The notes: a model not told the origin generated them from the sequence alone. A stretch of 64,000 nucleotides of DNA from Clostridium gasigenes (GCF_900104115.1 NZ_FNJM01000002.1:186001-250000), one strand, 5' to 3'; shown: positions 26,947-36,147, counted from the stretch's first letter. Translations and numbers: made by a program.

Positions 26947-27804
26947 TTATCTCATATTTTTTTCTGTATAATAGGCAACAGCAATTGTACCAGGCCCAAC
27001 ATGCGTTCCAATAACTGGTCCTATTGAACATATTCCAATCTTAATTTTCAATTTTTCTTCTAATGTCTTTATAAGTTCGAGAGCCTCATAATAGGCATTA
27101 ATATGATGTACAGTAATTTCTCCTACTCCATATTGTTCAATATCATTAAACATTTTATCAGTCATGGTAGCTACTGCTTTTTTCTTTGTTCTAACCTTTG
27201 TTAAAATTGTTGTTACTCCATCTTCTACTGTTAAGATAGGAATAATCTTCAAAAGATTACCAATTAGAGCACTTGCACTACCGATTCTTCCACCTTTTTT
27301 AAGATATTTAAGCGTATCTGGAACAAATAGAAATCTACTTCTTTTTATATTATCTTCTGCTATTTCTTTAACTTGATCTAAATTTTTACCTTCTAATGCT
27401 GCCCTTGCCGCTACAATTACTGAAAAACCAAGTTGCATACAATTTGAAGTGGAATCTACTATTTCTATTTTAGCATTTTTATATGATTCTAAAATTAGTT
27501 CTTTTACCATATGAGCTGTAGAATATGTACCACTCATATGTGATGATATAAATATACAAAGAATAGAATCTCCATTTTGCACTACCTTCTCCATTTCATC
27601 GTATAGTTCCTGTACCGAAGGTTGAGAAGAAGTTGGAATACCCTTTTCCTCCATCATTTTATAAAAAACTTCATTATCTATATCTCTTTCTTTAAAACTC
27701 TCATTTCCAAATATTACATTTAAAGAAATTACTTTTATATCTAATTGACTCTCAATATTCTTTTCTATATAACTAGTACTATCTGTTAAAATTCTTACTG
27801 CCAT
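26947..27804 (-). CDS. DegV-family fatty-acid-binding protein
   Basis: A 285-residue protein with the full DegV/FakB fold: VRILTDSTSYIEKNI, SLNVIFGNESFKE, TSQPSVQELYDEMEKV, ILCIFISSHMSGTYSTA, STSNCMQLG, and the C-terminal GPVIGTHVGPGTIAVAYYT. DegV/FakB proteins bind a fatty acid and present it to the kinase FakA for acyl-phosphate formation. FakA is not in the window. The start has an AGGAG site and the gene is monocistronic. Confidence 0.92.
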   Translation of the reverse strand: MAVRILTDSTSYIEKNIESQLDIKVISLNVIFGNESFKERDIDNEVFYKMMEEKGIPTSSQPSVQELYDEMEKVVQNGDSILCIFISSHMSGTYSTAHMVKELILESYKNAKIEIVDSTSNCMQLGFSVIVAARAALEGKNLDQVKEIAEDNIKRSRFLFVPDTLKYLKKGGRIGSASALIGNLLKIIPILTVEDGVTTILTKVRTKKKAVATMTDKMFNDIEQYGVGEITVHHINAYYEALELIKTLEEKLKIKIGICSIGPVIGTHVGPGTIAVAYYTEKNMR

Positions 27805-27974
27805 TATATAATCTCCTCTCTTTTCATAAGCCGTATATCCCGTAATTCTGCTCTGTTTTCATTATAACACAAGCCAATGATACTTTTAATCATTGACTTA
27901 TTTACGATACAGTCCTCTGTATGATTATACAATATGCCAGCACCATTATATTCTGCAATATATCTATAACATAT

Positions 27975-29090
27975 TTATTTAATGGGTAATCTAACTTCAA
28001 ATATAGTTTTATCATTATCACTATAAGCTGATATCATTCCTTGATGTAACTCTATAATATTTTTCGTTATAGCTAGCCCCAAGCCCGATCCACCTATATT
28101 GCTATTTCTTGATTTTTCTACTCTATATAATCTATCAAATATATACGGTAAATCTATTGATGATATTGATTGACCATAATTTATAATTTGAACTACTGCC
28201 ATATTCTCTTCAATTTTTGTTACTACATCAACATAATAACCATCCTGTCCATACTTAATTGCATTAGATAGTAAATTTTCAAATGCTCTAACCAATTTCC
28301 CTGTATCTGCATTTACTATTAGCTTATCCTCAGAAAATTTAACTCTTGATTGCATCTTTGCACTATTAAATTGATATTCAAAATAGGCAACTACTTGACC
28401 TAATAATTCTACTAAATTAATATCGACTTTATCTAATTTAATAGTGTTATTTTGCATTTTAGTAAGCTCAAATAAATCATTTATAAGTAAATTTAAACTT
28501 TTGGATTTTTCATATGCTATATTAACATAATATCTAAGTGCCACTTCATCCTTATATTGATCCGTATCAATAATTTCTAAATATCCTATTATTGAAGTTA
28601 ATGGAGTTCTTAAATCATGAGAAACATTAGTTATTAAATCACTTTTAGTTTGTTGTGCCCTTCTTTCTTCTACTGTTATGTCTTTAAGTTGCTTTGATAT
28701 ATTATTTATATTTTTAGCTAAATTTTTAATATCACCTTTTGACTTAACTTCTATTAATCTATCTAAGTCACCATTAGCCATTATTTCAGTTTCATCTATA
28801 ATAGCTACCAAGCTCTTAGTTTTTCTATATGTTATAAGTAAATAAAACACTGAAAATAACAATGCTCCAATAATTATGTAAGTAAAGCCTCCAAATATTC
28901 TATACTTCATAAAATTGTAAATTCTCAAAATATAATTAATAAGTCTAATATTAGTATATTCCTGTAAATAAACTAATGTGGCATCACTTATAACTAATGT
29001 CATACATGTTAATATCACAGCCTTTGCTATATCTGCTAATGATGCTAACCAATATTTATATAATCTTTTATTTTTCAATTTTATAACCAA
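27975..29090 (-). CDS. VanS-like sensor histidine kinase
   Basis: A 371-residue kinase. Two TM helices (about 20-40 and 67-88) flank a short loop; a HAMP-like linker follows. The HisKA phospho-acceptor is His158 in NVSHDLRTPLTSIIGYLE. The ATPase N, G1 and G2 boxes are FENLLSNAIKYG, IDLPYIFDRLYRVEK and GGSGLGLAI. Layout and H-box match the VanS/YycG-like class. It overlaps the response regulator by 23 bp and follows a VanY-type peptidase gene. Confidence 0.93.
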   Translation of the reverse strand: MVIKLKNKRLYKYWLASLADIAKAVILTCMTLVISDATLVYLQEYTNIRLINYILRIYNFMKYRIFGGFTYIIIGALLFSVFYLLITYRKTKSLVAIIDETEIMANGDLDRLIEVKSKGDIKNLAKNINNISKQLKDITVEERRAQQTKSDLITNVSHDLRTPLTSIIGYLEIIDTDQYKDEVALRYYVNIAYEKSKSLNLLINDLFELTKMQNNTIKLDKVDINLVELLGQVVAYFEYQFNSAKMQSRVKFSEDKLIVNADTGKLVRAFENLLSNAIKYGQDGYYVDVVTKIEENMAVVQIINYGQSISSIDLPYIFDRLYRVEKSRNSNIGGSGLGLAITKNIIELHQGMISAYSDNDKTIFEVRLPIK

Positions 29091-29760
29091 CTCCCCACAC
29101 AGTGTGAATTACCTTATTCCCTTCCATATGTTGTTCTATCTTCTCCCTAATTCTACTCATATGTACCATAACGGTATTATTAGATTGATAATATTTCTCT
29201 TTCCACACCTTTTTAAAAATTTCTTCTGCACTAAAAACTCTCCCTCTATTTGTAGCTAATGTATATAAAATTTCAAATTCTCTTGCTGTTAAAGCTACTT
29301 CATTACCATCTACTGTTACCTTGTGCTTTCTCTTATCTATAACCATTGACTCAATTCTTATTATGTCATCTGAAACTTGCATTTTAGTATTTAAAAAATA
29401 TGTTCTTCTAAATAATGCTCTTATTCTAACTGTAAGTTCTAAATTGTTAAAAGGCTTACATACATAATCGTCCGCCCCAGTCATAATTCCTTGTATCTTA
29501 TCCATATCCTCAGCTTTTGCACTTAGCATAAGAATTGGTATGTTATACTTTTCTCTTATTCTTGTGCAAGCTTCTAACCCATCCATACCTGGCATCATTA
29601 TATCTAAAACTATTAAATTAATTTCTTCCCTATCTAATATTTCTAGTGCCTCTTCTCCACAACTTGCCTTAAAGACATTATACCCTTCATTTCTAAGATT
29701 TATTTCTAGCAAATCTCTTATTTCTTTTTCATCATCTACTACAAGAATATTATTGTTCAT
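29068..29760 (-). CDS. VanR-like OmpR-family response regulator
   Basis: About 230 residues from ATG 29760 (GGAGG). Receiver domain with the acidic pocket in VVDDE, phosphorylation site Asp53 (LIVLDIMMPG) and conserved Lys in DDYVCKPFNN. The C-terminal winged helix (about 130-230) ends HTVWGVGYKIEK. It lies between the VanY-like peptidase and the kinase, and probably controls all three through the CTTAAG repeats at 30562. Confidence 0.95.
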   Translation of the reverse strand: MNNNILVVDDEKEIRDLLEINLRNEGYNVFKASCGEEALEILDREEINLIVLDIMMPGMDGLEACTRIREKYNIPILMLSAKAEDMDKIQGIMTGADDYVCKPFNNLELTVRIRALFRRTYFLNTKMQVSDDIIRIESMVIDKRKHKVTVDGNEVALTAREFEILYTLATNRGRVFSAEEIFKKVWKEKYYQSNNTVMVHMSRIREKIEQHMEGNKVIHTVWGVGYKIEK

Positions 29761-29780
29761 TTGCTCCTCCAATTATATAA

Positions 29781-30491
29781 TTATTTTCCTAAATACTCCT
29801 CTAATGTAATTCCATTATCATAAATATACTTAGCAGCTTTTTCTCCAACATATCTAATATGCCATGGTTCATATTCTATATCTGTTATACTTTTCTTTCC
29901 CTCAGGATATCTTATAATAAACCCAAATCTATAAGCATTTTCTCCAAGCCAATCTGCTTCTTTTGTTCCTTTCATAAAATATCTATCTTCATTAGTCATA
30001 TCAATACATAACCCAGTTTGATGTTCACTAAACCCAGGTTTAGCTACATATGCATTTGCAAGTTTCCGGCCATCTGATTTGACCCTATCACTATAAGTAT
30101 CCTTTTGTGATTTATATGATCTATAAGCTGAGTTTCCAAGTAATATTACCCCTTCCTGTTTAGCTGTATTTACCAATTCTTCTATGGGTTTTATAATAAT
30201 CCCTGCTACGTGATTTTCTTCATTCTCCGTTCCATCTGCAAATGGTATATTTGGTATAGTTAAAGCTTCTGGTTTATAATTTTTACTCAAACTATACTTT
30301 TTATTTACTAATACTAGTTCTGTACTTACATCCGTATTTTTTCCCTGTACTAACTTATCTTTATCATTTAAATCAGCTTTACTTTCTTTAATGTTTGTAC
30401 CTCCAAATTTTACATCTATGTAGTCTATAATATACCAAAATAAACAAATTATCATAATAACTCCTAAAATCTTTTTAAATCCACTTTTCAT
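29781..30491 (-). CDS. D,D-carboxypeptidase, VanY/M15B type
   Basis: A 236-residue protein with one N-terminal TM anchor (residues 7-25) and an extracellular peptidase M15B domain. Zinc ligands are His157 and Asp164 in SEHQTGLCIDM and His211 in YEPWHIRYVG, with Glu208 as the catalytic base. Such enzymes remove the terminal D-Ala of peptidoglycan stems. It is the first gene of an operon with a VanR/VanS-like pair. No ligase, racemase or VanX is near, so this is a cell-wall-maturing system rather than a complete glycopeptide-resistance cluster. Confidence 0.92.
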   Translation of the reverse strand: MKSGFKKILGVIMIICLFWYIIDYIDVKFGGTNIKESKADLNDKDKLVQGKNTDVSTELVLVNKKYSLSKNYKPEALTIPNIPFADGTENEENHVAGIIIKPIEELVNTAKQEGVILLGNSAYRSYKSQKDTYSDRVKSDGRKLANAYVAKPGFSEHQTGLCIDMTNEDRYFMKGTKEADWLGENAYRFGFIIRYPEGKKSITDIEYEPWHIRYVGEKAAKYIYDNGITLEEYLGK

Positions 30492-30523
30492 ATTCTCTAA
30501 TCCCCTTCCAATATCATAATTTC

Positions 30524-30577
30524 ATTATAGAAGATAGACTTTACAACACTTATAAAAATTTCTTAAGAAACCTTAAG
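30524..30577 (-). promoter_or_regulatory. candidate response-regulator-controlled promoter of the vanY-like operon
   Basis: On the minus strand, two CTTAAG boxes 10 bp apart (30577-30572 and 30567-30562) lie upstream of a perfect -10 (TATAAT, 30529-30524). TTAAG-N5-TTAAG tandem boxes are characteristic of OmpR/PhoB-type regulators in low-GC Gram-positives. This points to autoregulation by the VanR-like protein. Confidence 0.6.
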
Positions 30578-30672
30578 TTTTGTAATAGTTAATATCCTAA
30601 TATAAATTAATACTTTTGAAAGGTTTTTAAAATATGGATATTAAAGAACTTGAAAATGAATTGAACACACCT

Positions 30673-30732
30673 TAAGGCATCTCCAAATAAATAACAAGTC
30701 AATATTTTTGTTATTTATTTGGAGATGCCTTA
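30673..30732. repeat. dispersed palindromic element, copy 3 (near-perfect)
   Basis: The best-preserved copy: arms TAAGGCATCTCCAAATAAAT(AAC) and the exact complement of all 23 bases, around the core AAGTCAATATTTTT. A 60-bp perfect stem-loop of this kind is a plausible terminator for the TfoX gene that ends at 30761. It is also the best reference for the family. Confidence 0.85.
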
Positions 30733-30760
30733 TTTATTATTTTTATTATTATATGTTCTA

Positions 30761-31111
30761 CTAAATAATATTTTCAATATCACTCTTTTGCACTTTTTTC
30801 TTTTTCATTTTTTGCATTGGTAACTCCTCATAGGTTTTTTCAATAAACTTGCCTAATAAATCTTTATCTTCTAAAAAATCAACAACAAAATGAGGTTTTG
30901 CACTTTTATAAGGTGCAGCTTCTTCTACTTCATTTAATAAAGTTTCACCTGTTTTTGTTTTCTTTACAAAAAATTGATTATTACATATAAGACCTATAAT
31001 TTTACCATTGCAATAAATACCATATTCACCAAACATCTTTTTATATGTAATTATCCCTGCGCCATTGCTCTGCTCACATACATATTCTACAAATTCTAAT
31101 GTTGAAGCCAT
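30761..31111 (-). CDS. TfoX/Sxy N-terminal domain protein
   Basis: About 116 residues from ATG 31111 (AAGGAGG; the upstream start at 31186 is unsupported). It has the TfoX N-terminal fold: EFVEYVCEQSNGAGIITYKKMFGEYGIYCNGKIIGLICNNQFFVKKT and PYKSAKPHFVV. In gammaproteobacteria TfoX controls competence with a second domain; single-domain Firmicute versions have no known role. It follows a DUF3795-type gene by 10 bp. A short relic of a similar gene lies at 55421. Confidence 0.88.
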   Translation of the reverse strand: MASTLEFVEYVCEQSNGAGIITYKKMFGEYGIYCNGKIIGLICNNQFFVKKTKTGETLLNEVEEAAPYKSAKPHFVVDFLEDKDLLGKFIEKTYEELPMQKMKKKKVQKSDIENII

Positions 31112-31121
31112 AATTTCCTCC

Positions 31122-31382
31122 TTATTTTGAACACCATTTTTTACATTGTTCAATACGTTTCCCATTATCACCTTGTTTTTCATCATATGAAAATTGATTT
31201 AACAACCCACAAGGAAAATCATTGCAAACTCCGCAATGTTCATGTTTTTTATTTTCACAACATTCTTTTACCGGACAACATTCTCCCCAAAAAGGTTTTT
31301 TAATATTTATACACCCCTTGCAATTAACTTGTTCTTTATGCTCACACTCACTACATAAAATACCACATCTAGATTCAACCAT
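31122..31382 (-). CDS. Cys-rich DUF3795-type protein
   Basis: About 86 residues from ATG 31382 (AGGGGG). It has twelve or more Cys in paired motifs (CGILCSECEHKEQVNCKGC, WGECCPVKECCENKKHEHCGVCNDFPC), the DUF3795 pattern, probably binding metal or Fe-S. It forms an operon with the TfoX-domain gene. The function of the family is unknown. Confidence 0.85.
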   Translation of the reverse strand: MVESRCGILCSECEHKEQVNCKGCINIKKPFWGECCPVKECCENKKHEHCGVCNDFPCGLLNQFSYDEKQGDNGKRIEQCKKWCSK

Positions 31383-31450
31383 TTTACTTCCCCCTATACT
31401 CTTTTTTATAAGTATATCAAATCTAACATGACAACTATATGTCATGTTTC

Positions 31451-31510
31451 TTAAGGCAGATCCAAATAAATATCAAGTCCGTATTCTTGCCTTTTTTGCA
31501 CTATATCTAA
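31451..31510. repeat. dispersed palindromic element, copy 4 (degenerate right arm)
   Basis: Left arm TTAAGGCAGATCCAAATAAA and core CAAGTCCGTATTCTTG match the family; the right arm has decayed. It overlaps the end of the broken WYL regulator gene. Confidence 0.7.
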
Positions 31511-32420
31511 TACTTATTAAGAATATTCTCCGCTTGTCTCTTCAACTCTAAACAAACTTCTTTTGGCTTAATAACTTCTATAGAATCACCAAAACTTAAA
31601 ACCCAACTTAGTAAATTCTCACTACTTTCAAATCCAATCTCAAACATTAGTTTACCATTTTCCAAATTAGTAAAGCTATCTATGCCATATTCTTCAATTA
31701 ATCTATACTTAACTTTAACATCAAATAATGCAGTTAACTTTATTTCATTTGAAAAATATCTATCAAATTCTATTTTTTCTTCTGGTACTCTTCTTTTATC
31801 AAAATACTCTTTATTACATATTAAACTCCATAAACGATTTAACTTAAATAATCTAAAATCTTCTCTTTCTAAACAATATCCAAGGACATACCACGATGAC
31901 CATCTAAACACAAGTAAATATGGTTCAATAATTTTATCGACTTCACCTTTATTATAGAAATATTGAAATGAAATTAAGCTTTGTTCATTTATAGCTGTCT
32001 TTATACATTCTATTTTTTGCGTTAAGCTCTCCTTATAATGTGAGGATAAATCTATTAAAATATTCCCTGAGTTAGATATAACAGCATTTTTCTCCTTAGA
32101 AAATTTATCCCAAAGATTATCTCACTACTTAAATTTGATGATATACTATCAATAGCATTTAGACCTGCAAATATAGATTGCAATTCATCTGAAGTAAATA
32201 TAGTTTTATCAATTTTATAACCTTCTGCAATTGCTATTCCACCATCATATCCTTGTGTAGAAATAATAGGTATCCCAGCTTTGCATATATCTTCAATATC
32301 ACGATTTATGGTTCTCCTTGACACTTCAAATTTTTCTGCAAGAAATGGTGATGTAACCTTATCTTTTTTCAGTAACACTATGATAATTCCTATTAGTCTA
32401 TCAATCTTTATTACAAACAC
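31507..32420 (-). pseudogene. frameshifted YafY/WYL-domain regulator
   Basis: Two reading frames together make one DeoR-type HTH plus WYL regulator of about 300 residues. The HTH half (KIDRLIGIIIVLLKKDKVTS, EVSRRTINRDIEDICKAGIP) runs to 32055. In the next frame from about 32120 the protein continues WDKFSKEKNAVISNSGNILI and on without a stop into the WYL part (FRWSSWYVLGYCLE) to 31507. A single-base loss near 32117-32125 explains the break. The expected start in this family, 'MKIDRLL', is ATA here (32411); only a GTG abutting the ribosome site could replace it. Two lesions suggest a real pseudogene. Confidence 0.85.
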
Positions 32421-32811
32421 CCCCCTTTATAGAAACATCAACACCATAGGGATGCCTTATAGGTAACACAGACATAAATTCTTTTACTTTTACGATTTTA
32501 TTATTATCATCAAAATCTATTAATGATACTCCATTAAATTCATTTATCTCTTCCTTATGCTTATATTTAAAATACCATTCACAAATGATGCGCTTATCTA
32601 ATACTATATATTCTTCAATTTTCCATATTAGCACTTTACTATTTATATTCCAATCTTCAAACCATAACTTCAATTCTTTTATACCTTTATATGCGGGTCC
32701 CCAAGATTCTATATATAATGCATTTTCACAAAAATATCTTTCTATTATAGACTTGTCATTATCTATCCACCCCTTAAAATAATCTCTTACTATTTTTTCT
32801 TTTTTATCCAT
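32401..32811 (-). CDS. SnoaL-like (NTF2-fold) protein
   Basis: A 136-residue protein with the NTF2/SnoaL cone fold: KIVRDYFKGWIDNDKSIIERYFCENALYIESWGPAYKGIKELKLWFEDWN, then beta strands and WYFKYKHKEEINEFNGVSLIDFDDNNKIVKVKEF. Members are isomerase-like or ligand-binding with no fixed function. It overlaps the broken WYL regulator by 20 bp, which suggests they formed an operon. Confidence 0.85.
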   Translation of the reverse strand: MDKKEKIVRDYFKGWIDNDKSIIERYFCENALYIESWGPAYKGIKELKLWFEDWNINSKVLIWKIEEYIVLDKRIICEWYFKYKHKEEINEFNGVSLIDFDDNNKIVKVKEFMSVLPIRHPYGVDVSIKGGVCNKD

Positions 32812-32939
32812 AGTTCTTATCCCCTAACTACGTATTTATTATTTAAGCATCCTCTTGGCTTAGTTTTTCACTATTTCCAATATATAATTTATATATTAAG
32901 TATACTTATACTGGTAAAAAACTTGTTTTATATTTCATT

Positions 32940-33026
32940 TATAAAGCTAAAAATTTTGGAATGAAAGTTCTATATGTTGGTACTGGTAACTCAAGTCTAA
33001 ATCAATTAGCCTTATACCATAAAATT
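32940..33026 (+). pseudogene. remnant of a GNAT acetyltransferase
   Basis: The plus strand reads YKAKNFGMKVLYVGTGNSSL then NQLALYHKI. This is the C-terminal acetyl-CoA region of a GNAT of the type '...A-x-x-x-G-x-x-x-L-x-V-G-T-G-N-S-S-x-x-Q-L-A-L-Y-Q-K'. Upstream is interrupted by stops and downstream loses the family pattern. It lies opposite in strand to all neighbours. Confidence 0.7.
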
Positions 33027-33035
33027 CTTCTGTTT

Positions 33036-33224
33036 TTATTTTTTTCCTGCCCATCTTTTTGTTTGTACTGCTGTTAATTTAAATTCATCCATATTTTGAT
33101 TAATAAGTTCTTCTGATTGTTCTGGTGTCATCTTTTCTGAATTAATAACATTTGATACAACACCCTTTGCTTTAATAAATCCATTTCCGTTATTTTCAAT
33201 TAAAATGATTATTCTATTTTTCAC
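33036..33224 (-). CDS. small hypothetical protein or remnant
   Basis: About 62 residues from GTG 33224, overlapping the GNAT stop by 11 bp, with no clear ribosome site. The C-terminal part (VINSEKMTPEQSEELINQNMDEFKLTAVQTKRWAGKK) reads like a genuine protein, but I do not recognise it. The location beside an acetyltransferase remnant suggests it may itself be a fragment of a larger gene. Confidence 0.4.
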   Translation of the reverse strand: MKNRIIILIENNGNGFIKAKGVVSNVINSEKMTPEQSEELINQNMDEFKLTAVQTKRWAGKK

Positions 33225-34047
33225 GTATACTACAATAAACTTCACAACTAACAACAGCCTTAAATCCCACACTCATATAAAGTTTTATAGCTTTATTATT
33301 CCACTGAACTACTCCTAAGCTTATATTTTCAACATCATTATTTTGATAATAGTTAATAGCAAAATTAAGAAGTTTCTTTCCATACCCATTTCCTTGATAC
33401 TTTTCATTAACTATTAAATCATCAATTTCATTATTAATAAGACTTACAGCTCCAATTAAATCTTTTCCATCTAATAATAAGAATATATTGTCCTTATTAT
33501 TAATTAGTTCATCAGCACTATAACAAGCTCTAGTAGGTTTAAACCCTAATGCACTTCTAAGTTCAAAGAAACAGTCCTCATAAACATTTTTATAGCACTC
33601 ATAATACTTATTATCATAATTTATTAACTGCAAATCGCTTTCTACCTTTTCACCACAATACATCATCTTGTGATAACCAAACCATTTTCTAAACCCCATG
33701 TTAATAAAAAAATCACCACTATAAATTTTCTCTGTTCTAATCTCTGTTTCAATATTATTAATATGTTTTCCCTCTAAATAATCTATAGCTTTTGAAAATA
33801 ATTTCCCACCAATTCCACGTCTTCTATATGCTTCTGATACATATATTGTTACTTCTCCCTTTTCAACTTTATTATTAGCTATAGTAGCAGATACCCCTAC
33901 TATTTTATTATCACATTCATAAACTAATATACTACTTGTATCACATTTCAATTTTTCTATTAATTCTTTTTCATTGAAGCCACCAATTTCTGCCTTTAAA
34001 AGTTCTATAACTTTATAAATATCATCACTATTAATATTTCTTATCAC
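33214..34047 (-). CDS. tandem GNAT-domain acetyltransferase
   Basis: A 277-residue protein with two GNAT folds. Domain 1 (about residues 1-130) has the acetyl-CoA loop AYRRRGIGGKLFSKAIDYLEG. Domain 2 (about 145-275) has KYQGNGYGKKLLNFAINYYQ and a final NNKAIKLYMSVGFKAV. Duplicated GNATs usually have one catalytic and one structural half; the substrate is unknown. The start lies after an AGGGGG site. Confidence 0.9.
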   Translation of the reverse strand: MIRNINSDDIYKVIELLKAEIGGFNEKELIEKLKCDTSSILVYECDNKIVGVSATIANNKVEKGEVTIYVSEAYRRRGIGGKLFSKAIDYLEGKHINNIETEIRTEKIYSGDFFINMGFRKWFGYHKMMYCGEKVESDLQLINYDNKYYECYKNVYEDCFFELRSALGFKPTRACYSADELINNKDNIFLLLDGKDLIGAVSLINNEIDDLIVNEKYQGNGYGKKLLNFAINYYQNNDVENISLGVVQWNNKAIKLYMSVGFKAVVSCEVYCSIREK

Positions 34048-34154
34048 TACAATCCCCCTGTAATTATATTTAATATATTAATATATTTTCTTATTTATAT
34101 TTTACTATATATTTCCACACAGCTCAATCTCTTAGATTTTTATTAAATAAAAAC

Positions 34155-34186
34155 GAGCCACAAACTATATAAATAGTCTCTGGCTC
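34155..34186 (-). terminator. terminator after MutS2-like gene
   Basis: Stem GAGCCA / TGGCTC extended by AACTAT / ATAGTC-type pairs with two mismatches, followed on the minus strand by a T-run. About 80 bp after the stop codon. Confidence 0.65.
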
Positions 34187-34263
34187 ATTAAATATTTATT
34201 TTTATCCCCATGGTCTCCATATTTTGCTATTCAAATGAAAATTGTTGATAATAGCAAACCTAT

Positions 34264-36147
34264 TTATAACATTTCTTTTTTTATTTTCTTCAATGCTTTT
34301 TTAGAGCCCCTCTCAATATCTTTTTCTAGCTTTCTTTCCTTATAACTTATAAATAACTGATTTAAATCATAACCTTCTGGATAAAGTTCACTTGCCTTTA
34401 ATTCTAGTTCTATTCTTTTATAATTAACTTCAACAAATTGCTTATTGTATAGTATAGTCACATTATTTAATCTATCTCTTTCTTTATATACAATAGCTGA
34501 TTCATTATTTTCTAAAAGAATAATTTTATCTCCTACAGAGTATTCATAAAAATTTTCCTTTACTTGTAACTCTTTATTTTTTAAAACCTTACTATCTTTT
34601 ATTAAATTATAATTATAATTTTTAGTATTAATATATTCTCTTGCTTTATCAATAATTGAATCATATAATCCCATCTTTTTAGAAATATATAAAGCATTAC
34701 TATTACCTACTTTTCCTATACTAAGTTTATATAATGGTTCCAAAGTTTCTTTTTCAAACTCCATAGCTGCATTTTCAAAATCAGGATGTTCTTTTGAAAA
34801 GTTTTTTATTTCTCCATAATGAGTAGTTGATATAGTTATACAACCCTTATGGTATAATTCTTCTAATATTGCAATAGCTAAAGCAGATCCTTCATTTGGT
34901 TCTGTTCCACTGCCAATTTCATCAAACAATAGTAGTGTTGACTTTGTACTTTCTTTAATTATTTCAGCTATATTTTTTATATGAGCTGAAAATGTACTTA
35001 ACGCATTTTCAACACTTTGATTATCACCAATATCAACAAATAACTTTTTAAATACAGAAAGTTCTGTCCCTTGTTCAGCTTCTATATGAAATCCAGATTG
35101 TACTCCCAATGTTAACAATCCAATTGTCTTTAATACTACAGTTTTGCCACCTGCATTTGGTCCCGTTATTATTAAACCTCTGTAATTTTCACCAATTTCA
35201 AAATCTAACGGTGTACTATTTTTAATAAGAGGATATTTTCCTTTAATCACTTTTATATATCCATGCTCATTGAGTTTAGGTTTAATTCCCTTTATTGATT
35301 TACTATATTTAGCTTTTGCCAAGATCATATCATATTCAGATATAACATCAACATTCACCTTCAAATCTTTTATTCTTTCAAAAAGCATATCTGTTAAAGT
35401 AGCTAATATTTTATATTCTTCCATACTTTCTTCTGATTTTAATACTGCTAAGTCACTTGTATACTTTGAAATAACATTTGGCTCTATAAAGACTGTTGTT
35501 CCCTTTGAAGATGTTTCAATAATGGTACCTTGAACTTTATTTTTATGCGCTACCTTAATTGGAATTGTATATTTTCCACCACGCTGACTAATGAAGAATT
35601 CTTGAATATACTCTTTATTCCCATCATTTTTAAGGAACTTATCTAACTTCTCCGTTATCTTACTTTCACATATATCAATATGTCTTCTTATTCTTTTAAG
35701 ATCCTTACTAGCATTTGAATCAACAATACTACCTCTAATTGATAGGTTTATTTCATCTTCAATGTAGCTCAAATCACAAATATTTTCTCCATAAGAACTT
35801 AAAGTAGGTGCATATCCCTCTTTATCCTTTATGAATAACTTTACTTTTCTACATCCTCTTAAAAAATTTGACATCATAGTCAAATCGGATGCGTCTAAAG
35901 ATTCCCCTTTTTCAATCTTCTCAATAAGAGGTAATATATTAAATATGCCATCTAGTGGTATATTATAAGATGCATCTAACAATCTTCTTCCTTCTGATGT
36001 TTCATTTAGTCTTTGATTTACAATTTTCATATTACTACTAGGTTCTAATTTATCAATTAATCTTTTTCCTAATCCGCTAACGCAATATCCTTTTACTATT
36101 TCTTTTAACTCATAGTAATGTAATTTTTCTAATGTTACTTTATTCAT
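34264..36147 (-). CDS. MutS2-like ATPase lacking the Smr domain
   Basis: About 627 residues from ATG 36147 (GGAAGG). It has the MutS2 core: N-terminal VTLEKLHYYELKEIVKGYCVSGLGKRLIDKLEPS, clamp helices (residues 130-290, with ISQRGGKYTIPIKVAHKNKVQGTIIETSSKGTTVFIEP), Walker A ITGPNAGGKTVVLKT, Walker B LLLFDEIGSGTEPNEG and ISTTHYGEIK. Standard MutS2 (about 780 residues) ends in an Smr nuclease domain; here the chain ends in a short basic tail (ERGSKKALKKIKKEML) instead. It therefore likely binds branched DNA or collided ribosomes without Smr nuclease activity. It has an unusual structured leader. Confidence 0.9.
   Translation of the reverse strand: MNKVTLEKLHYYELKEIVKGYCVSGLGKRLIDKLEPSSNMKIVNQRLNETSEGRRLLDASYNIPLDGIFNILPLIEKIEKGESLDASDLTMMSNFLRGCRKVKLFIKDKEGYAPTLSSYGENICDLSYIEDEINLSIRGSIVDSNASKDLKRIRRHIDICESKITEKLDKFLKNDGNKEYIQEFFISQRGGKYTIPIKVAHKNKVQGTIIETSSKGTTVFIEPNVISKYTSDLAVLKSEESMEEYKILATLTDMLFERIKDLKVNVDVISEYDMILAKAKYSKSIKGIKPKLNEHGYIKVIKGKYPLIKNSTPLDFEIGENYRGLIITGPNAGGKTVVLKTIGLLTLGVQSGFHIEAEQGTELSVFKKLFVDIGDNQSVENALSTFSAHIKNIAEIIKESTKSTLLLFDEIGSGTEPNEGSALAIAILEELYHKGCITISTTHYGEIKNFSKEHPDFENAAMEFEKETLEPLYKLSIGKVGNSNALYISKKMGLYDSIIDKAREYINTKNYNYNLIKDSKVLKNKELQVKENFYEYSVGDKIILLENNESAIVYKERDRLNNVTILYNKQFVEVNYKRIELELKASELYPEGYDLNQLFISYKERKLEKDIERGSKKALKKIKKEML

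Noticed and set aside
27975..30491. Complete vancomycin-resistance operon
   Set aside because: Only VanY-, VanR- and VanS-like genes are present; ligase, dehydrogenase or racemase and VanX are absent.
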